A stretch of 22,684 nt of DNA from Bacillota bacterium (GCA_021781855.1 JAJXWC010000014.1:1-22684); one strand, 5' to 3'; shown: positions 1 through 8,605, numbered from the stretch's first letter. Notes: generated by a model from the letters alone, not told the origin. Numbers and translations: made by a program.

Positions 1-23
1 AAAAGAAAATCCGTTTTTTTATT

Positions 24-3000
24 TTATTCAGCTTTCTTAGCTACTTCTTTTGCTGCTGCTTCAGCTACAGGAACTTCCTCTTTTGGAGGCAGTTCAGGTG
101 CATTAGTCAAATCAGCCAGCGGTTCAATATTGCGATAGCGGAACATTCCCGTACCGGCAGGAATAATCTTACCGATAATGACATTTTCCTTCAAACCAAG
201 CAAGTGGTCTTCTTTACCGCGAATTGCCGCATCAGTCAAGACGCGTGTTGTTTCTTGGAATGAAGCTGCTGACAAGAATGAATTCGTCTCAAGTGAAGCT
301 TTTGTGATACCAAGCAATACTGGACGAGCAGTTGCAGGAACGCCGCCGTGCAAAAGCACTTCTGTGTTCAACTCTTCAAAGTCTGAAATATCCATCAAAG
401 TACCTGGTAGAATATCTGTTTCACCATTATCCATAACACGCACTTTGCGTAGCATTTGCCGTACCATAACTTCGATGTGCTTGTCGCCGATTTCCACCCC
501 TTGTGAACGATAAGTTTTTTGAACTTCGCCCAAAAGATAAGTTTCAACAGACAACGCATCACGAACCTGAAGCAAATGCTTAGGCTCAATAGAACCCGTA
601 ATCAGCGGTGTTCCGCGATGAATATATTCGCCTTCGTCAACCAGCATTTGCGCTGACATTGGAACCACATACGAACGTGTATCCGTCTTACCTTTGATGG
701 TTACTTCTTTAGTACGTGTTGCGGCATCTTCAACGATACTTTCGACGTTTCCTGTTACTTCAGTGATTACAGCTTCACCTTTAGGATTACGAGCTTCAAA
801 AATTTCTTGAACACGTGGCAAACCTTGTGTGATATCTTCAGATGACGCAACACCACCCGTGTGGAAGGTACGCATGGTCAACTGTGTACCAGGTTCACCG
901 ATTGATTGAGCAGCGATTGTACCAACAGCTTCACCAACTTCAACGGCTTCGCCCGTAGCCAAGTTAATCCCGTAACAGTGTTTACATACACCATGTGGCG
1001 TCTTACAAGTAAATACTGAACGAATCGTTACTTCTTTGATTCCAGCATTGATAATCGCATGAGCAATATCTTCCGTAATCAACTCATCATCGCCAATCAA
1101 AACTTCATTTGTCTCTGGATTAATGACTGATTTGCGAGTATAACGACCAACAAGGCGTTCGTACAACGGCTCAACCATTTCTTTACCTGTTGCAATATCA
1201 GTAATGACAAGACCACGGTCAGTACCACAGTCGTCCTCACGAATAATAACATCTTGCGCTACGTCAACCAGACGGCGAGTAAGATAACCAGAGTCGGCAG
1301 TTTTAAGCGCTGTATCGGTCATCCCTTTACGAGCACCGTGAGTTGAGAAGAACATTTCCAAGACGGACAGACCTTCACGGAAGTTTGAGATGATAGGCAA
1401 TTCCATAATTTTACCATTAGGAGCAGCCATCAGTCCACGCATACCAGCAAGCTGTGAGAAGTTTGAGATGTTACCACGAGCACCAGAGTCCATCATCATG
1501 ACAATTGGATTTGATAAATCTTGCTCTTCAATCAGACGTTTTTCAAGTGCTTCCTTCGCATCACGCCAAACACCTGTAACTGCATTATAACGTTCATCAT
1601 CTGTAATCAGCCCGCGGCGGAATTGTTTTGTGATTTGTTCTACACGTTTATGAGCAGCAGCAATGATTTCAGCTTTATCATTTACCACAGGAATATCTGC
1701 AATACCAACCGTCAAACCAGCCAAAGTAGATTGATGATAGCCCAGGTTTTTCAAACGGTCAAGGTACTCAGAAGTTGCTGTTGTACGATAACGTTTAAAG
1801 ACCTCAGCAATGATATTTCCCAAATGTTTCTTCTTAAATGGTAAAACCGTAGGCAAATTCTTCAGATATTCATGAATATCTTCACCAGAATCCATGAAGA
1901 AACGGTCATCTGTTGCTGTTGTCAAGTTTGCTTCAGTCGGCTCATTCAAATAAGGCATGCCTTCAGGAATAATCGAGTTAAAGATTACTTTACCAACTGT
2001 TGTAATCAAAATCTTATTTTGATGTTCAGGCGTCCATGGTTTATTGATTGATTTTGTGGCAATCCCGATACGCGTATGCAAGTGAACGTAATTGTTTCGC
2101 ATTGCAATTTCCACTTCTTCAGGCGTTGAGAAAATCATTCCTTCGCCTTCGCGACCCGCTTCTTCCATTGTCAGATAATAGTTACCTAAGACCATATCTT
2201 GAGACGGTGTAACGACAGGTTTACCGTCTTTAGGGTTCAAGATGTGTTCAGCAGCAAGCATCAAAAGACGAGCTTCTGCCTGAGCTTCTTCGGACAAGGG
2301 CAAGTGAATCGCCATTTGGTCACCGTCAAAGTCGGCATTGTAGGCTTCACAGGCAAGCGGATGCAGACGCATTGCTTTACCATCAATCAAAACAGGCTCA
2401 AAGGCTTGGATACCCAAACGGTGAAGCGTAGGTGCGCGGTTCAGCAGCACAGGGTGTTCTTTGACCACTTCTTCAAGTACATCCCAAACATCTGAATCTT
2501 GACGCTCTACCTTGCGTTTAGCTGCACGAATATTAGCTGCCAAATCACGTTTCACAAGTTCACTCATGACAAACGGCTTGAACAGTTCAATCGCCATCTC
2601 ACGCGGCACTCCACATTGATACATCTTGAGCGTTGGACCAACGGCGATAACGGAACGACCAGAATAATCGACACGTTTACCCAGCAAGTTTTGACGGAAA
2701 CGACCTTGTTTCCCTTTAAGCATGTGCGAAAGAGACTTCAATGGACGATTGCCCGCACCTGTAATAGGACGACCACGACGACCATTGTCAATCAAGGTAT
2801 CAACGGCTTCCTGCAGCATCCGCTTTTCATTTTGTACGATAATATTTGGTGCATTCAGCTCCATTAGACGTTTCAGACGGTTGTTACGGTTGATGACACG
2901 ACGATAAAGGTCATTCAGGTCACTCGTCGCAAAACGTCCACCGTCAAGCTGCACCATTGGGCGCAAATCTGGCGGAATAACAGGAAGAACATTCAGTACC

Positions 3001-3680
3001 ATCCATTCGAGTTTGTTACCCGATTTTTTGAAAGCAGACAAAACGTCCAAACGGCGAATAATTTTGACGCGGCGTTGTCCAGAGATGACTTTCAGTTCTT
3101 CTTTTAGTCCCTCAATTTCCTTGTCAATTTCTACAGCATTTAGCAAATCTTGAATGGCTTCGGCACCCATTTTTGCAACAAATGAACCGAATCCATTTTT
3201 CAAGAGTTGTTCACGATATTCACGTTCTGTCAAAAGCTGTTTCTTTTCAAGGTCTGTTTCTTTAGGGTCAATCACGACATAACTTGCAAAATAAATGATT
3301 TCCTCAAGTGCACGTGGACTCATATCAAGTGCAAGTCCCATACGTGATGGAATACCTTTGAAATACCAAATATGTGAAATCGGTGCTGCCAACTCAATGT
3401 GTCCCATCCGCTCACGACGAGATTTTGCTGTTGTAACCTGCACACCGCAGAGCTCACAGACTTGATTTTTGTAGAAAACACCCTTCAACTTGCCACAGGC
3501 ACATTCCCAGTCCTTTTGTGGTCCAAAAATACGCTCATCAAACAAGCCTTCTCGTTCAGGCTTTTGTGTACGGTAATTGATTGTTTCCGGTTTTTTGACT
3601 TCACCAAATGACCAGTAACGAATTTTTTGTGGAGATGCGATACCAATTCGCATGCTCTCAAATTTATTTACATCGACCAA
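24..3680 (-). CDS. rpoC: DNA-directed RNA polymerase subunit beta'
   Basis: This is the catalytic beta' subunit of RNA polymerase, about 1218 aa when started at TTG 3680. The active-site motif NADFDGDQM lies at residues 448-456, with the three Mg-binding aspartates. The N-terminal zinc site has Cys60, Cys62, Cys75 and Cys78. The second zinc site has Cys818, Cys892, Cys899 and Cys902. The trigger-loop/bridge region (SIGEPGTQLTMRTFHTGG) is intact near residues 926-943. The open frame extends four codons upstream to a GTG at 3692. I prefer the TTG because it gives the N-terminus MVDVNKFESM usual in streptococci and lactococci, and GGAG lies 6 nt before it. The gene follows rpoB after a 74-nt gap with no terminator, so the two form one operon. 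Downstream, bases 1-23 read on the minus strand as A-rich DNA, then CGGA, then T-rich DNA. This could be the start of a terminator cut by the window edge. Confidence 0.98.
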   Translation of the reverse strand: MVDVNKFESMRIGIASPQKIRYWSFGEVKKPETINYRTQKPEREGLFDERIFGPQKDWECACGKLKGVFYKNQVCELCGVQVTTAKSRRERMGHIELAAPISHIWYFKGIPSRMGLALDMSPRALEEIIYFASYVVIDPKETDLEKKQLLTEREYREQLLKNGFGSFVAKMGAEAIQDLLNAVEIDKEIEGLKEELKVISGQRRVKIIRRLDVLSAFKKSGNKLEWMVLNVLPVIPPDLRPMVQLDGGRFATSDLNDLYRRVINRNNRLKRLMELNAPNIIVQNEKRMLQEAVDTLIDNGRRGRPITGAGNRPLKSLSHMLKGKQGRFRQNLLGKRVDYSGRSVIAVGPTLKMYQCGVPREMAIELFKPFVMSELVKRDLAANIRAAKRKVERQDSDVWDVLEEVVKEHPVLLNRAPTLHRLGIQAFEPVLIDGKAMRLHPLACEAYNADFDGDQMAIHLPLSEEAQAEARLLMLAAEHILNPKDGKPVVTPSQDMVLGNYYLTMEEAGREGEGMIFSTPEEVEIAMRNNYVHLHTRIGIATKSINKPWTPEHQNKILITTVGKVIFNSIIPEGMPYLNEPTEANLTTATDDRFFMDSGEDIHEYLKNLPTVLPFKKKHLGNIIAEVFKRYRTTATSEYLDRLKNLGYHQSTLAGLTVGIADIPVVNDKAEIIAAAHKRVEQITKQFRRGLITDDERYNAVTGVWRDAKEALEKRLIEEQDLSNPIVMMMDSGARGNISNFSQLAGMRGLMAAPNGKIMELPIISNFREGLSVLEMFFSTHGARKGMTDTALKTADSGYLTRRLVDVAQDVIIREDDCGTDRGLVITDIATGKEMVEPLYERLVGRYTRKSVINPETNEVLIGDDELITEDIAHAIINAGIKEVTIRSVFTCKTPHGVCKHCYGINLATGEAVEVGEAVGTIAAQSIGEPGTQLTMRTFHTGGVASSEDITQGLPRVQEIFEARNPKGEAVITEVTGNVESIVEDAATRTKEVTIKGKTDTRSYVVPMSAQMLVDEGEYIHRGTPLITGSIEPKHLLQVRDALSVETYLLGEVQKTYRSQGVEIGDKHIEVMVRQMLRKVRVMDNGETDILPGTLMDISDFEELNTEVLLHGGVPATARPVLLGITKASLETNSFLSAASFQETTRVLTDAAIRGKEDHLLGLKENVIIGKIIPAGTGMFRYRNIEPLADLTNAPELPPKEEVPVAEAAAKEVAKKAE

Positions 3681-3686
3681 TTCTTT

Positions 3687-3690
3687 CTCC
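3687..3690 (-). promoter_or_regulatory. Ribosome binding site that sets the rpoC start
   Basis: GGAG on the minus strand lies 6 nt before the TTG at 3680. The longer GTG start at 3692 would place this site inside the coding region and has no comparable site in front of it. Confidence 0.75.
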
Positions 3691-3754
3691 ACTATTTCTT
3701 TATAAAATTTTATAGGCTTGCGAGAAATTCACTTTCCCGCCAAACTTCATAAAA

Positions 3755-6700
3755 TCATTCTTGTTCCGTTGCATCAATCAAAGCTTGCTCTGCCGCTTCA
3801 GCTTCAGCAACAACCGCCTCCTGTGCTTCCAACAGTGCTGGAGTAATTTCAGGTTCTTGCTGACGAATATCCATATCTTCATCAAGTTCACGAAGGTCAA
3901 GCACATTACTGTCAGCATCAAGGACTTTCATATCCAAGCCAAGTGATTGTAATTCTTTGACTAATACGCGGAAAGATTCTGGCAAACCTGGACGCGGAAT
4001 GCGTTCCCCTTTGACAATAGCTTCATATGCACGCGTACGTCCAATCACATCATCAGACTTGTATGTCAGGATTTCTTGCAGAACATTGGCAGCCCCGTAG
4101 GCTTCAAGCGCCCAAACTTCCATTTCCCCGAAACGTTGTCCACCGAATTGTGCTTTACCACCGAGTGGCTGTTGCGTAACGAGTGAATAAGGACCAACTG
4201 AACGTGCGTGAAGTTTATCATCAACCATGTGGTGAAGCTTAATCATATACATGACACCAACAGAAATACGATTGTCAAACGGTTCACCTGTACGTCCATC
4301 ATAAAGAATGGTTTTCGCATCATCAGAAAGCCCAGCTTCTTTGACTGTAGCCCAGATATCATCATCATGAGCACCGTCAAATACAGGTGTTGCAATATGC
4401 AAGCCAAGTTGACGTGCTGCCATTCCCAAGTGAAGTTCCTTGACCTGTCCGATATTCATACGTGAAGGCACACCAAGCGGATTCAGCATGATATCAATCG
4501 GCGTTCCATCTGGCAAGTAGGGCATATCTTCAACAGGAACAATATTCGATACGACACCTTTATTTCCGTGACGACCAGACATTTTGTCACCAACACGGAT
4601 TTTACGTTTCTGAGCAATAAATACGCGAACAAGCATATTTACACCTGAAGGCAATTCATCACCATTTTCACGCGTAAACACGTGAACATCATGTACAATA
4701 CCGCCACCGCCGTGAGGAACTCGAAGGGAAGTATCACGAACTTCACGCGCTTTTTCACCAAAAATCGCACGAAGCAACCGTTCCTCTGGTGTAGGGTCTG
4801 TTTCACCTTTAGGTGTCACTTTACCGACAAGCAAGTCGCCGTCTTTGACCTCCGCACCAATACGAATAATTCCATTTTCGTCAAGGTTTTTGAGTGCATC
4901 ATCACCAACGTTAGGAATTTCACGAGTGATTTCTTCAGGGCCAAGCTTTGTGTCACGCGTTTCAGATTCGTATTCTTCAATCGCAATCGAGGTATAAACG
5001 TCATCTTTGACCATACGTTCAGACATGATGACGGCATCTTCGAAATTGTAACCTTCCCAAGTCATATAAGCAACAAGTGGGTTATTACCAAGCGCCATTT
5101 CACCATTTTCCATAGCTGGCCCATCACCAATGATATCGCCCGCTTCAATCTTGTCTCCAAGTTGAGCTAATGGACGCTGATTGTAAGAAGTACCCGTATT
5201 TGAACGGCGGTATTTAGTAATTTTGTAAATATCAAGCTCACCAGAAGTCCGACGAATGCGAATTTCGTTTCCATCAACATATTCTACTGTCCCTGCGTGT
5301 TTAGCAATTACAGCAGCGCCTGAATCGTGCGCAGCCTGATGTTCCATACCAGTACCAATCCATGGTGCATGTGGGTTAATCAACGGTACAGCTTGACGTT
5401 GCATGTTTGCTCCCATGAGGGCACGGTTTGAGTCATCATTTTCAAGGAACGGAATACAAGCAGCAGCCACGGCAATAACTTGTTTTGGAGAAACATCCAT
5501 GTAGTCAACAGTCGAAGATTCGACTTCAATATTGTTACCTGTATGACGTGCCATAACAGTATCTGATGCAAATGAATTATCATCATTAAGTGGACTATTC
5601 GCCTGCGCCACGGTGTAATTATCTTCCTCATCGGCGGTCAAATATTCCACTTCGTCTGTTACCACACCATTTGCACGGTCAACACGACGGTAAGGGCTCA
5701 TAATAAAACCGTATTTGTTGATTTTGGCATAAGATGAAAGGTTATTAATCAAGCCGATATTCGGACCTTCAGGTGTTTCAATAGGACACATCCGACCATA
5801 GTGGGTATAATGGACGTCACGAACTTCATAAGAAGCACGGTCACGTGAGATACCGCCAGGGCCAAGGGCAGAAAAACGGCGCTTGTGTGAAAGCTCAGAT
5901 AAAGGATTGTGTTGGTCCATGAACTGTGAAAGCTGTGATGAACCAAAGAATTCTTTAATCGCTGCTGTTACAGGACGAATGTTAATCAAACCTTGAGGGG
6001 TGATATTTTCATTTTCAGATGAAGACATCCGCTCACGAATAACGCGTTCCATACGTGAAAGTCCGATACGGACTTGGTTTTGAAGCAATTCGCCAACAGA
6101 ACGGATACGACGATTTCCCAAGTGGTAAATATCATCAACTTTTCCGATGCCTTCAAACAGACCAAGCCAGTAGTTGATATTTGCAATCACATCGGCTGGT
6201 TTTAGTACACGGTCTTCAGGAGAAATTTGTCCATTGGACATGAGTGTAATCACCCGTTCAGCGTCTTTTGGTGAATAGACTTTAAGTGTTTGAATTTCAA
6301 TAGGTTCTGGAATAACCGCATCGTCAGATGGCTGCAAAACAGTTGTATTCAGACCATTGTCCAACAAATCTTCAATAGAATCTAGGACATCACGCGTAAC
6401 CAATGTATCTGCTAGTACAATGATTTCGCCTGTCTCAGGGTCAACGATTGGTTCAGCCAATGTCAAACCGAGAATACGGTTTTTTAGTGCCAGTTTTTTG
6501 TTAAATTTATAACGGCCAACAGGTGCAAAATCATAGCGACGTGGGTCAAAGAAACGGGCAATCAAAAGTCCACGAGAACTATCTGCTGTCTTAGGTTCAC
6601 CTGGACGCAAACGGTCGTAAATATCTTTGAGTGCTTCTTCTACACGTGTATCTGACGGGTTTTTATGAACATCTTTACCCAGTGTTGTTTCAAGCAATTC

Positions 6701-7342
6701 ACTTGCACCGAAAAGTTCACGAATTTCTTCATCAGAGCCGAACCCAAGTGCGCGCACCATAGTCGTAAAGGTCAATTTACGTGTGCGGTCAATACGGACA
6801 TAACCAACGCCTTTTGCGTCTGTATCCAATTCAAACCAAGCTCCACGGTTAGGAATTGTCGTATGTCCATAACTTTCAAGCCCATTTTTATCAACTTTAA
6901 GATGAAAATATGAGCCTGGGCTACGCACCAACTGGCTGACAATCAAACGTTCCGAACCATTGTTGATGAAAGTACCCATTTCGGTCATAAGCGGGAAGTC
7001 ACCGAAGAAAACTTCCTGTGTTTTTAATTCACCTGTTTCTTTATTTACCAGACGGAAAGTAACATAGATTGGAGCAGAGTAGTTCGCATCGTGCGCACGT
7101 GCTTCTTCAACTGTGTACTTTGGTGTTTTCATCTCGTAGCCAACGAATTCAAGTTCCATTGTGCCTGCGAAGTTGTCAATCGGAAACATTTCCTTAAAAA
7201 CATTTGCGAGACCTTCATCAAGGAAGCTCTGATAGCTTGAAGTTTGAACTTCAATCAGATTTGGCAATCCGATTACTTCTTTGATTCGTGAAAAACTGCG
7301 TCTTGTACGGTGTTTACCGTATTGTACGTCATGTCCTGCCAA
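3755..7342 (-). CDS. rpoB: DNA-directed RNA polymerase subunit beta
   Basis: This is the beta subunit of RNA polymerase, 1195 aa from TTG 7342. It starts MAGHDVQYGKHRTRRSF, the usual N-terminus in streptococci and lactococci. The rifampicin pocket spans about residues 467-497 (QLSQFMDQHNPLSELSHKRR and following). Asp476, His486 and Ser491 match the wild-type E. coli positions 516, 526 and 531, so no classical resistance change is seen. Residue 490 is Phe, where E. coli has Ile and streptococci usually have Leu. The C-terminal region contacting beta' (GGKAQFGGQRFGEMEVWALE) is intact. The open frame extends 17 codons to an ATG at 7393. That start is unlikely: it has no good ribosome binding site and would put a folded leader element inside the protein. 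AAGGAG precedes the TTG at 7 nt. rpoB leads the operon rpoB-rpoC and has a long leader (see 7365-7669). Confidence 0.98.
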   Translation of the reverse strand: MAGHDVQYGKHRTRRSFSRIKEVIGLPNLIEVQTSSYQSFLDEGLANVFKEMFPIDNFAGTMELEFVGYEMKTPKYTVEEARAHDANYSAPIYVTFRLVNKETGELKTQEVFFGDFPLMTEMGTFINNGSERLIVSQLVRSPGSYFHLKVDKNGLESYGHTTIPNRGAWFELDTDAKGVGYVRIDRTRKLTFTTMVRALGFGSDEEIRELFGASELLETTLGKDVHKNPSDTRVEEALKDIYDRLRPGEPKTADSSRGLLIARFFDPRRYDFAPVGRYKFNKKLALKNRILGLTLAEPIVDPETGEIIVLADTLVTRDVLDSIEDLLDNGLNTTVLQPSDDAVIPEPIEIQTLKVYSPKDAERVITLMSNGQISPEDRVLKPADVIANINYWLGLFEGIGKVDDIYHLGNRRIRSVGELLQNQVRIGLSRMERVIRERMSSSENENITPQGLINIRPVTAAIKEFFGSSQLSQFMDQHNPLSELSHKRRFSALGPGGISRDRASYEVRDVHYTHYGRMCPIETPEGPNIGLINNLSSYAKINKYGFIMSPYRRVDRANGVVTDEVEYLTADEEDNYTVAQANSPLNDDNSFASDTVMARHTGNNIEVESSTVDYMDVSPKQVIAVAAACIPFLENDDSNRALMGANMQRQAVPLINPHAPWIGTGMEHQAAHDSGAAVIAKHAGTVEYVDGNEIRIRRTSGELDIYKITKYRRSNTGTSYNQRPLAQLGDKIEAGDIIGDGPAMENGEMALGNNPLVAYMTWEGYNFEDAVIMSERMVKDDVYTSIAIEEYESETRDTKLGPEEITREIPNVGDDALKNLDENGIIRIGAEVKDGDLLVGKVTPKGETDPTPEERLLRAIFGEKAREVRDTSLRVPHGGGGIVHDVHVFTRENGDELPSGVNMLVRVFIAQKRKIRVGDKMSGRHGNKGVVSNIVPVEDMPYLPDGTPIDIMLNPLGVPSRMNIGQVKELHLGMAARQLGLHIATPVFDGAHDDDIWATVKEAGLSDDAKTILYDGRTGEPFDNRISVGVMYMIKLHHMVDDKLHARSVGPYSLVTQQPLGGKAQFGGQRFGEMEVWALEAYGAANVLQEILTYKSDDVIGRTRAYEAIVKGERIPRPGLPESFRVLVKELQSLGLDMKVLDADSNVLDLRELDEDMDIRQQEPEITPALLEAQEAVVAEAEAAEQALIDATEQE

Positions 7343-7349
7343 GTTGTTT

Positions 7350-7355
7350 CTCCTT
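7350..7355 (-). promoter_or_regulatory. Ribosome binding site that sets the rpoB start
   Basis: AAGGAG on the minus strand is a full Shine-Dalgarno match, 7 nt before TTG 7342. It decides between this TTG and the upstream in-frame ATG at 7393. Confidence 0.85.
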
Positions 7356-7364
7356 ATATTTTGT

Positions 7365-7438
7365 CCAGTTCTTTTCAAAATGCCTTGTTCCATTTTTACA
7401 TCTCGATAGATGAAATATCCGCTTTTTATAAAAACTGG
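7365..7438 (-). ncRNA. Folded element in the rpoB leader (Lacto-rpoB-like)
   Basis: Read on the minus strand, CCAGTT (7438-7433) can pair with AACTGG (7370-7365), closing a 74-nt domain. Adjacent U and A runs can extend the helix past a bulged G. Inside, CATCT and AGATG pair around an ATCG loop, extended by ATTT with AAAT. The domain ends about 10 nt before the AAGGAG of rpoB. Lacto-rpoB is a published RNA motif found only in rpoB leaders of lactic acid bacteria. I match it here by position and fold, since I do not remember its consensus sequence. If real, it would act on translation or transcription of rpoBC. Confidence 0.55.
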
Positions 7439-7548
7439 TGTTCTAAAGCTTTAGTTTGTAAGTTTGGTGTGAATTTAATGAAAAAATTTGAAAAGTCTGT
7501 AGTTTGTCTTTTTATTAACTTTTTTGATTTCCCCACTCTAAAGACGCC

Positions 7549-7585
7549 AAAAAAGCAACGAGAAACAGATGTTTTTCGTTGCTTA
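7549..7585 (-). terminator. Intrinsic terminator between codZ-like gene and rpoB
   Basis: On the minus strand AAGCAACGA and TCGTTGCTT form a 9-bp stem. An inner AAACA/TGTTT helix continues it, and a run of six T follows. It lies about 110 nt after the codZ-like stop, so it can end that transcript. It also lies about 50-85 nt inside the predicted rpoB transcript, so it may act as an attenuator. Confidence 0.85.
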
Positions 7586-7640
7586 CAAAGCCTATGAGGA
7601 CAATATTTCCCATAGAATTTGTTGACAAACCATTATTTCT

Positions 7641-7669
7641 ATTATACTACTTTCCAAACGCTTTAGCAA
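7641..7669 (-). promoter_or_regulatory. Predicted rpoBC promoter
   Basis: On the minus strand TTGCTA (7669-7664), a 17-nt spacer and a perfect TATAAT (7646-7641) predict a start near 7634. The site is in the gap after the codZ-like stop. No promoter of similar quality is visible between the terminator and rpoB, so this is the best candidate for the operon. It predicts a leader of about 290 nt. Confidence 0.55.
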
Positions 7670-7695
7670 GGAAACTTACTAGAAAAATGGATGCA

Positions 7696-8298
7696 TTATA
7701 GTTCTATTTTTTCGATGATTGTCCTAAATGTTTCTAATTCTGAACGAGAAAGAGATTGAAGTAAACTTGTTATTGTTGCATCACGGCGTTCGGCTTCTAG
7801 TCTTTCTAACATAGATGAAGCGAGTTGAATTCCCACTATTGTTGAAAAAACTTCCAATAGGGCAAGCTGTTCAAATGTGAGAGTAGCACCAGATAAAGCA
7901 AAAATTGTTCCTAGGCGCAAATCATTGGCATAGATAGGTGACGCGCTAACAAAAGTACTAGCAAAGTTTTTCTGCATGATTAAGGATGGATGTAGAATGG
8001 ATTGTTCAAATGTCTGATTTGGTTCTACTTCGTAAATCATAAGTGCTTCTTTTAAGATTGGTTCTGAAAATCTTTGATAGGTGAAAAAATTTTTTAGTCG
8101 TTTTTCTTCACTCAGATTGACATCTGAATAGTAATAGCCCAAAAAAGTACCCTTAGTATTCAACAGACAGATATTGCAGCCCATAATCGCAGCAATTTGT
8201 TCAATAAACGGATTGTAAGGAAATGGTTTTTCAAAATCAATCGTTGCGTTTCTCAACACCGATGTAATTTGTTTGGTTTTTTCAAAGATGTTGTCCAC
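7696..8298 (-). CDS. codZ: CodY-like GAF-domain protein lacking the DNA-binding domain
   Basis: The protein has 200 aa, against about 260 for CodY, the regulator that senses branched-chain amino acids and GTP. The first 155 or so residues align with the CodY GAF domain: EKTKQIT near the start, INLLNTKG-type strand (CLLNTKGTFLGY), RLGTIFALSG and VVG/IVGIQLASSMLE near the end. The linker helix also matches: LLQSLSRSELETFRTIIEKI corresponds to CodY's conserved LSYSELEA region. The frame stops just there, so the whole winged helix-turn-helix is missing. No frame downstream encodes it. Arg67 aligns with Arg61 of the B. subtilis ligand pocket, while Met65 there is Phe here. The GTG start has AGGGGA in front. 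I recall the name codZ from lactococcal annotations for a CodY paralogue but have not checked it. It could be a ligand sensor or partner of CodY. Its function is inferred only. Confidence 0.85.
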   Translation of the reverse strand: MDNIFEKTKQITSVLRNATIDFEKPFPYNPFIEQIAAIMGCNICLLNTKGTFLGYYYSDVNLSEEKRLKNFFTYQRFSEPILKEALMIYEVEPNQTFEQSILHPSLIMQKNFASTFVSASPIYANDLRLGTIFALSGATLTFEQLALLEVFSTIVGIQLASSMLERLEAERRDATITSLLQSLSRSELETFRTIIEKIEL

Positions 8299-8420
8299 GA
8301 TATTTCCCCTTTTTGTATTGAATCCTTTTGGATTGAAATGATTGCTTCATCTATCATAGATGCTTGTGGAACGAAAGCATTTTTTGCTAATTTAGCTAAC
8401 GTATTCTTATAATTACACTT

Positions 8421-8449
8421 ATGTTATCACACTTGTTTCTCAGTGTCAA
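8421..8449 (-). promoter_or_regulatory. Predicted promoter of the codZ-like gene
   Basis: On the minus strand a perfect TTGACA (8449-8444), a 17-nt spacer and TAACAT (8426-8421) are present, with TG one base before the -10. The predicted start is near 8414, giving a leader of about 115 nt. The leader contains small inverted repeats: ATGCTT/AAGCAT, CATCTA/TAGATG and AATCC/GGATT around AAAA. Confidence 0.6.
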
Positions 8450-8500
8450 TTAGTTTATTCTCTAAGCTGCTGGTGATTTTTAAGCAAAAAATATCTTGTT

Positions 8501-8512
8501 TCTACATGTAGA
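8501..8512. promoter_or_regulatory. Perfect 12-bp palindrome, possible operator
   Basis: TCTACATGTAGA lies in the divergent 390-bp gap between the codZ-like gene and the XRE gene, outside both predicted core promoters. Dyads of this size are typical binding sites for small helix-turn-helix regulators, so the neighbouring XRE protein is an obvious but untested candidate. Confidence 0.3.
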
Positions 8513-8596
8513 TAGCCATTAATATGTATTTTATCTGACAAATTCGTTTTTTTAAATTTGTTTGTTTGATTTTAAAGCGATTTTAATTTAAAGATA

Positions 8597-8605
8597 TGCT
8601 ATAAT
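8597..8605 (+). promoter_or_regulatory. Extended -10 promoter of the XRE regulator gene
   Basis: TGCTATAAT is a perfect extended -10. No good -35 stands 17 nt upstream. The start would be near 8612, giving a leader of about 75 nt that is AT-rich and without an obvious strong fold. Confidence 0.6.

Noticed and set aside
4682..5170. A 162-codon plus-strand open frame inside rpoB, and many similar frames opposite rpoB and rpoC
   Set aside because: They run antisense to highly conserved genes, lack ribosome binding sites and resemble no protein family. They are by-products of the codon use of the real genes.
7622..7648. A plus-strand promoter (TTGACA and TATACT) that would transcribe antisense to the codZ-like gene
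   Set aside because: The spacer is only 15 nt and the -10 overlaps the better minus-strand promoter. There is no plus-strand gene downstream until 8688.
8257..8422. A minus-strand frame overlapping the codZ-like start, reading NTLAKLAKNAFVPQASMIDE
   Set aside because: It looks protein-like, but it has no start codon with a ribosome binding site at its head and runs out of frame into the codZ-like gene. It may be a remnant or chance.
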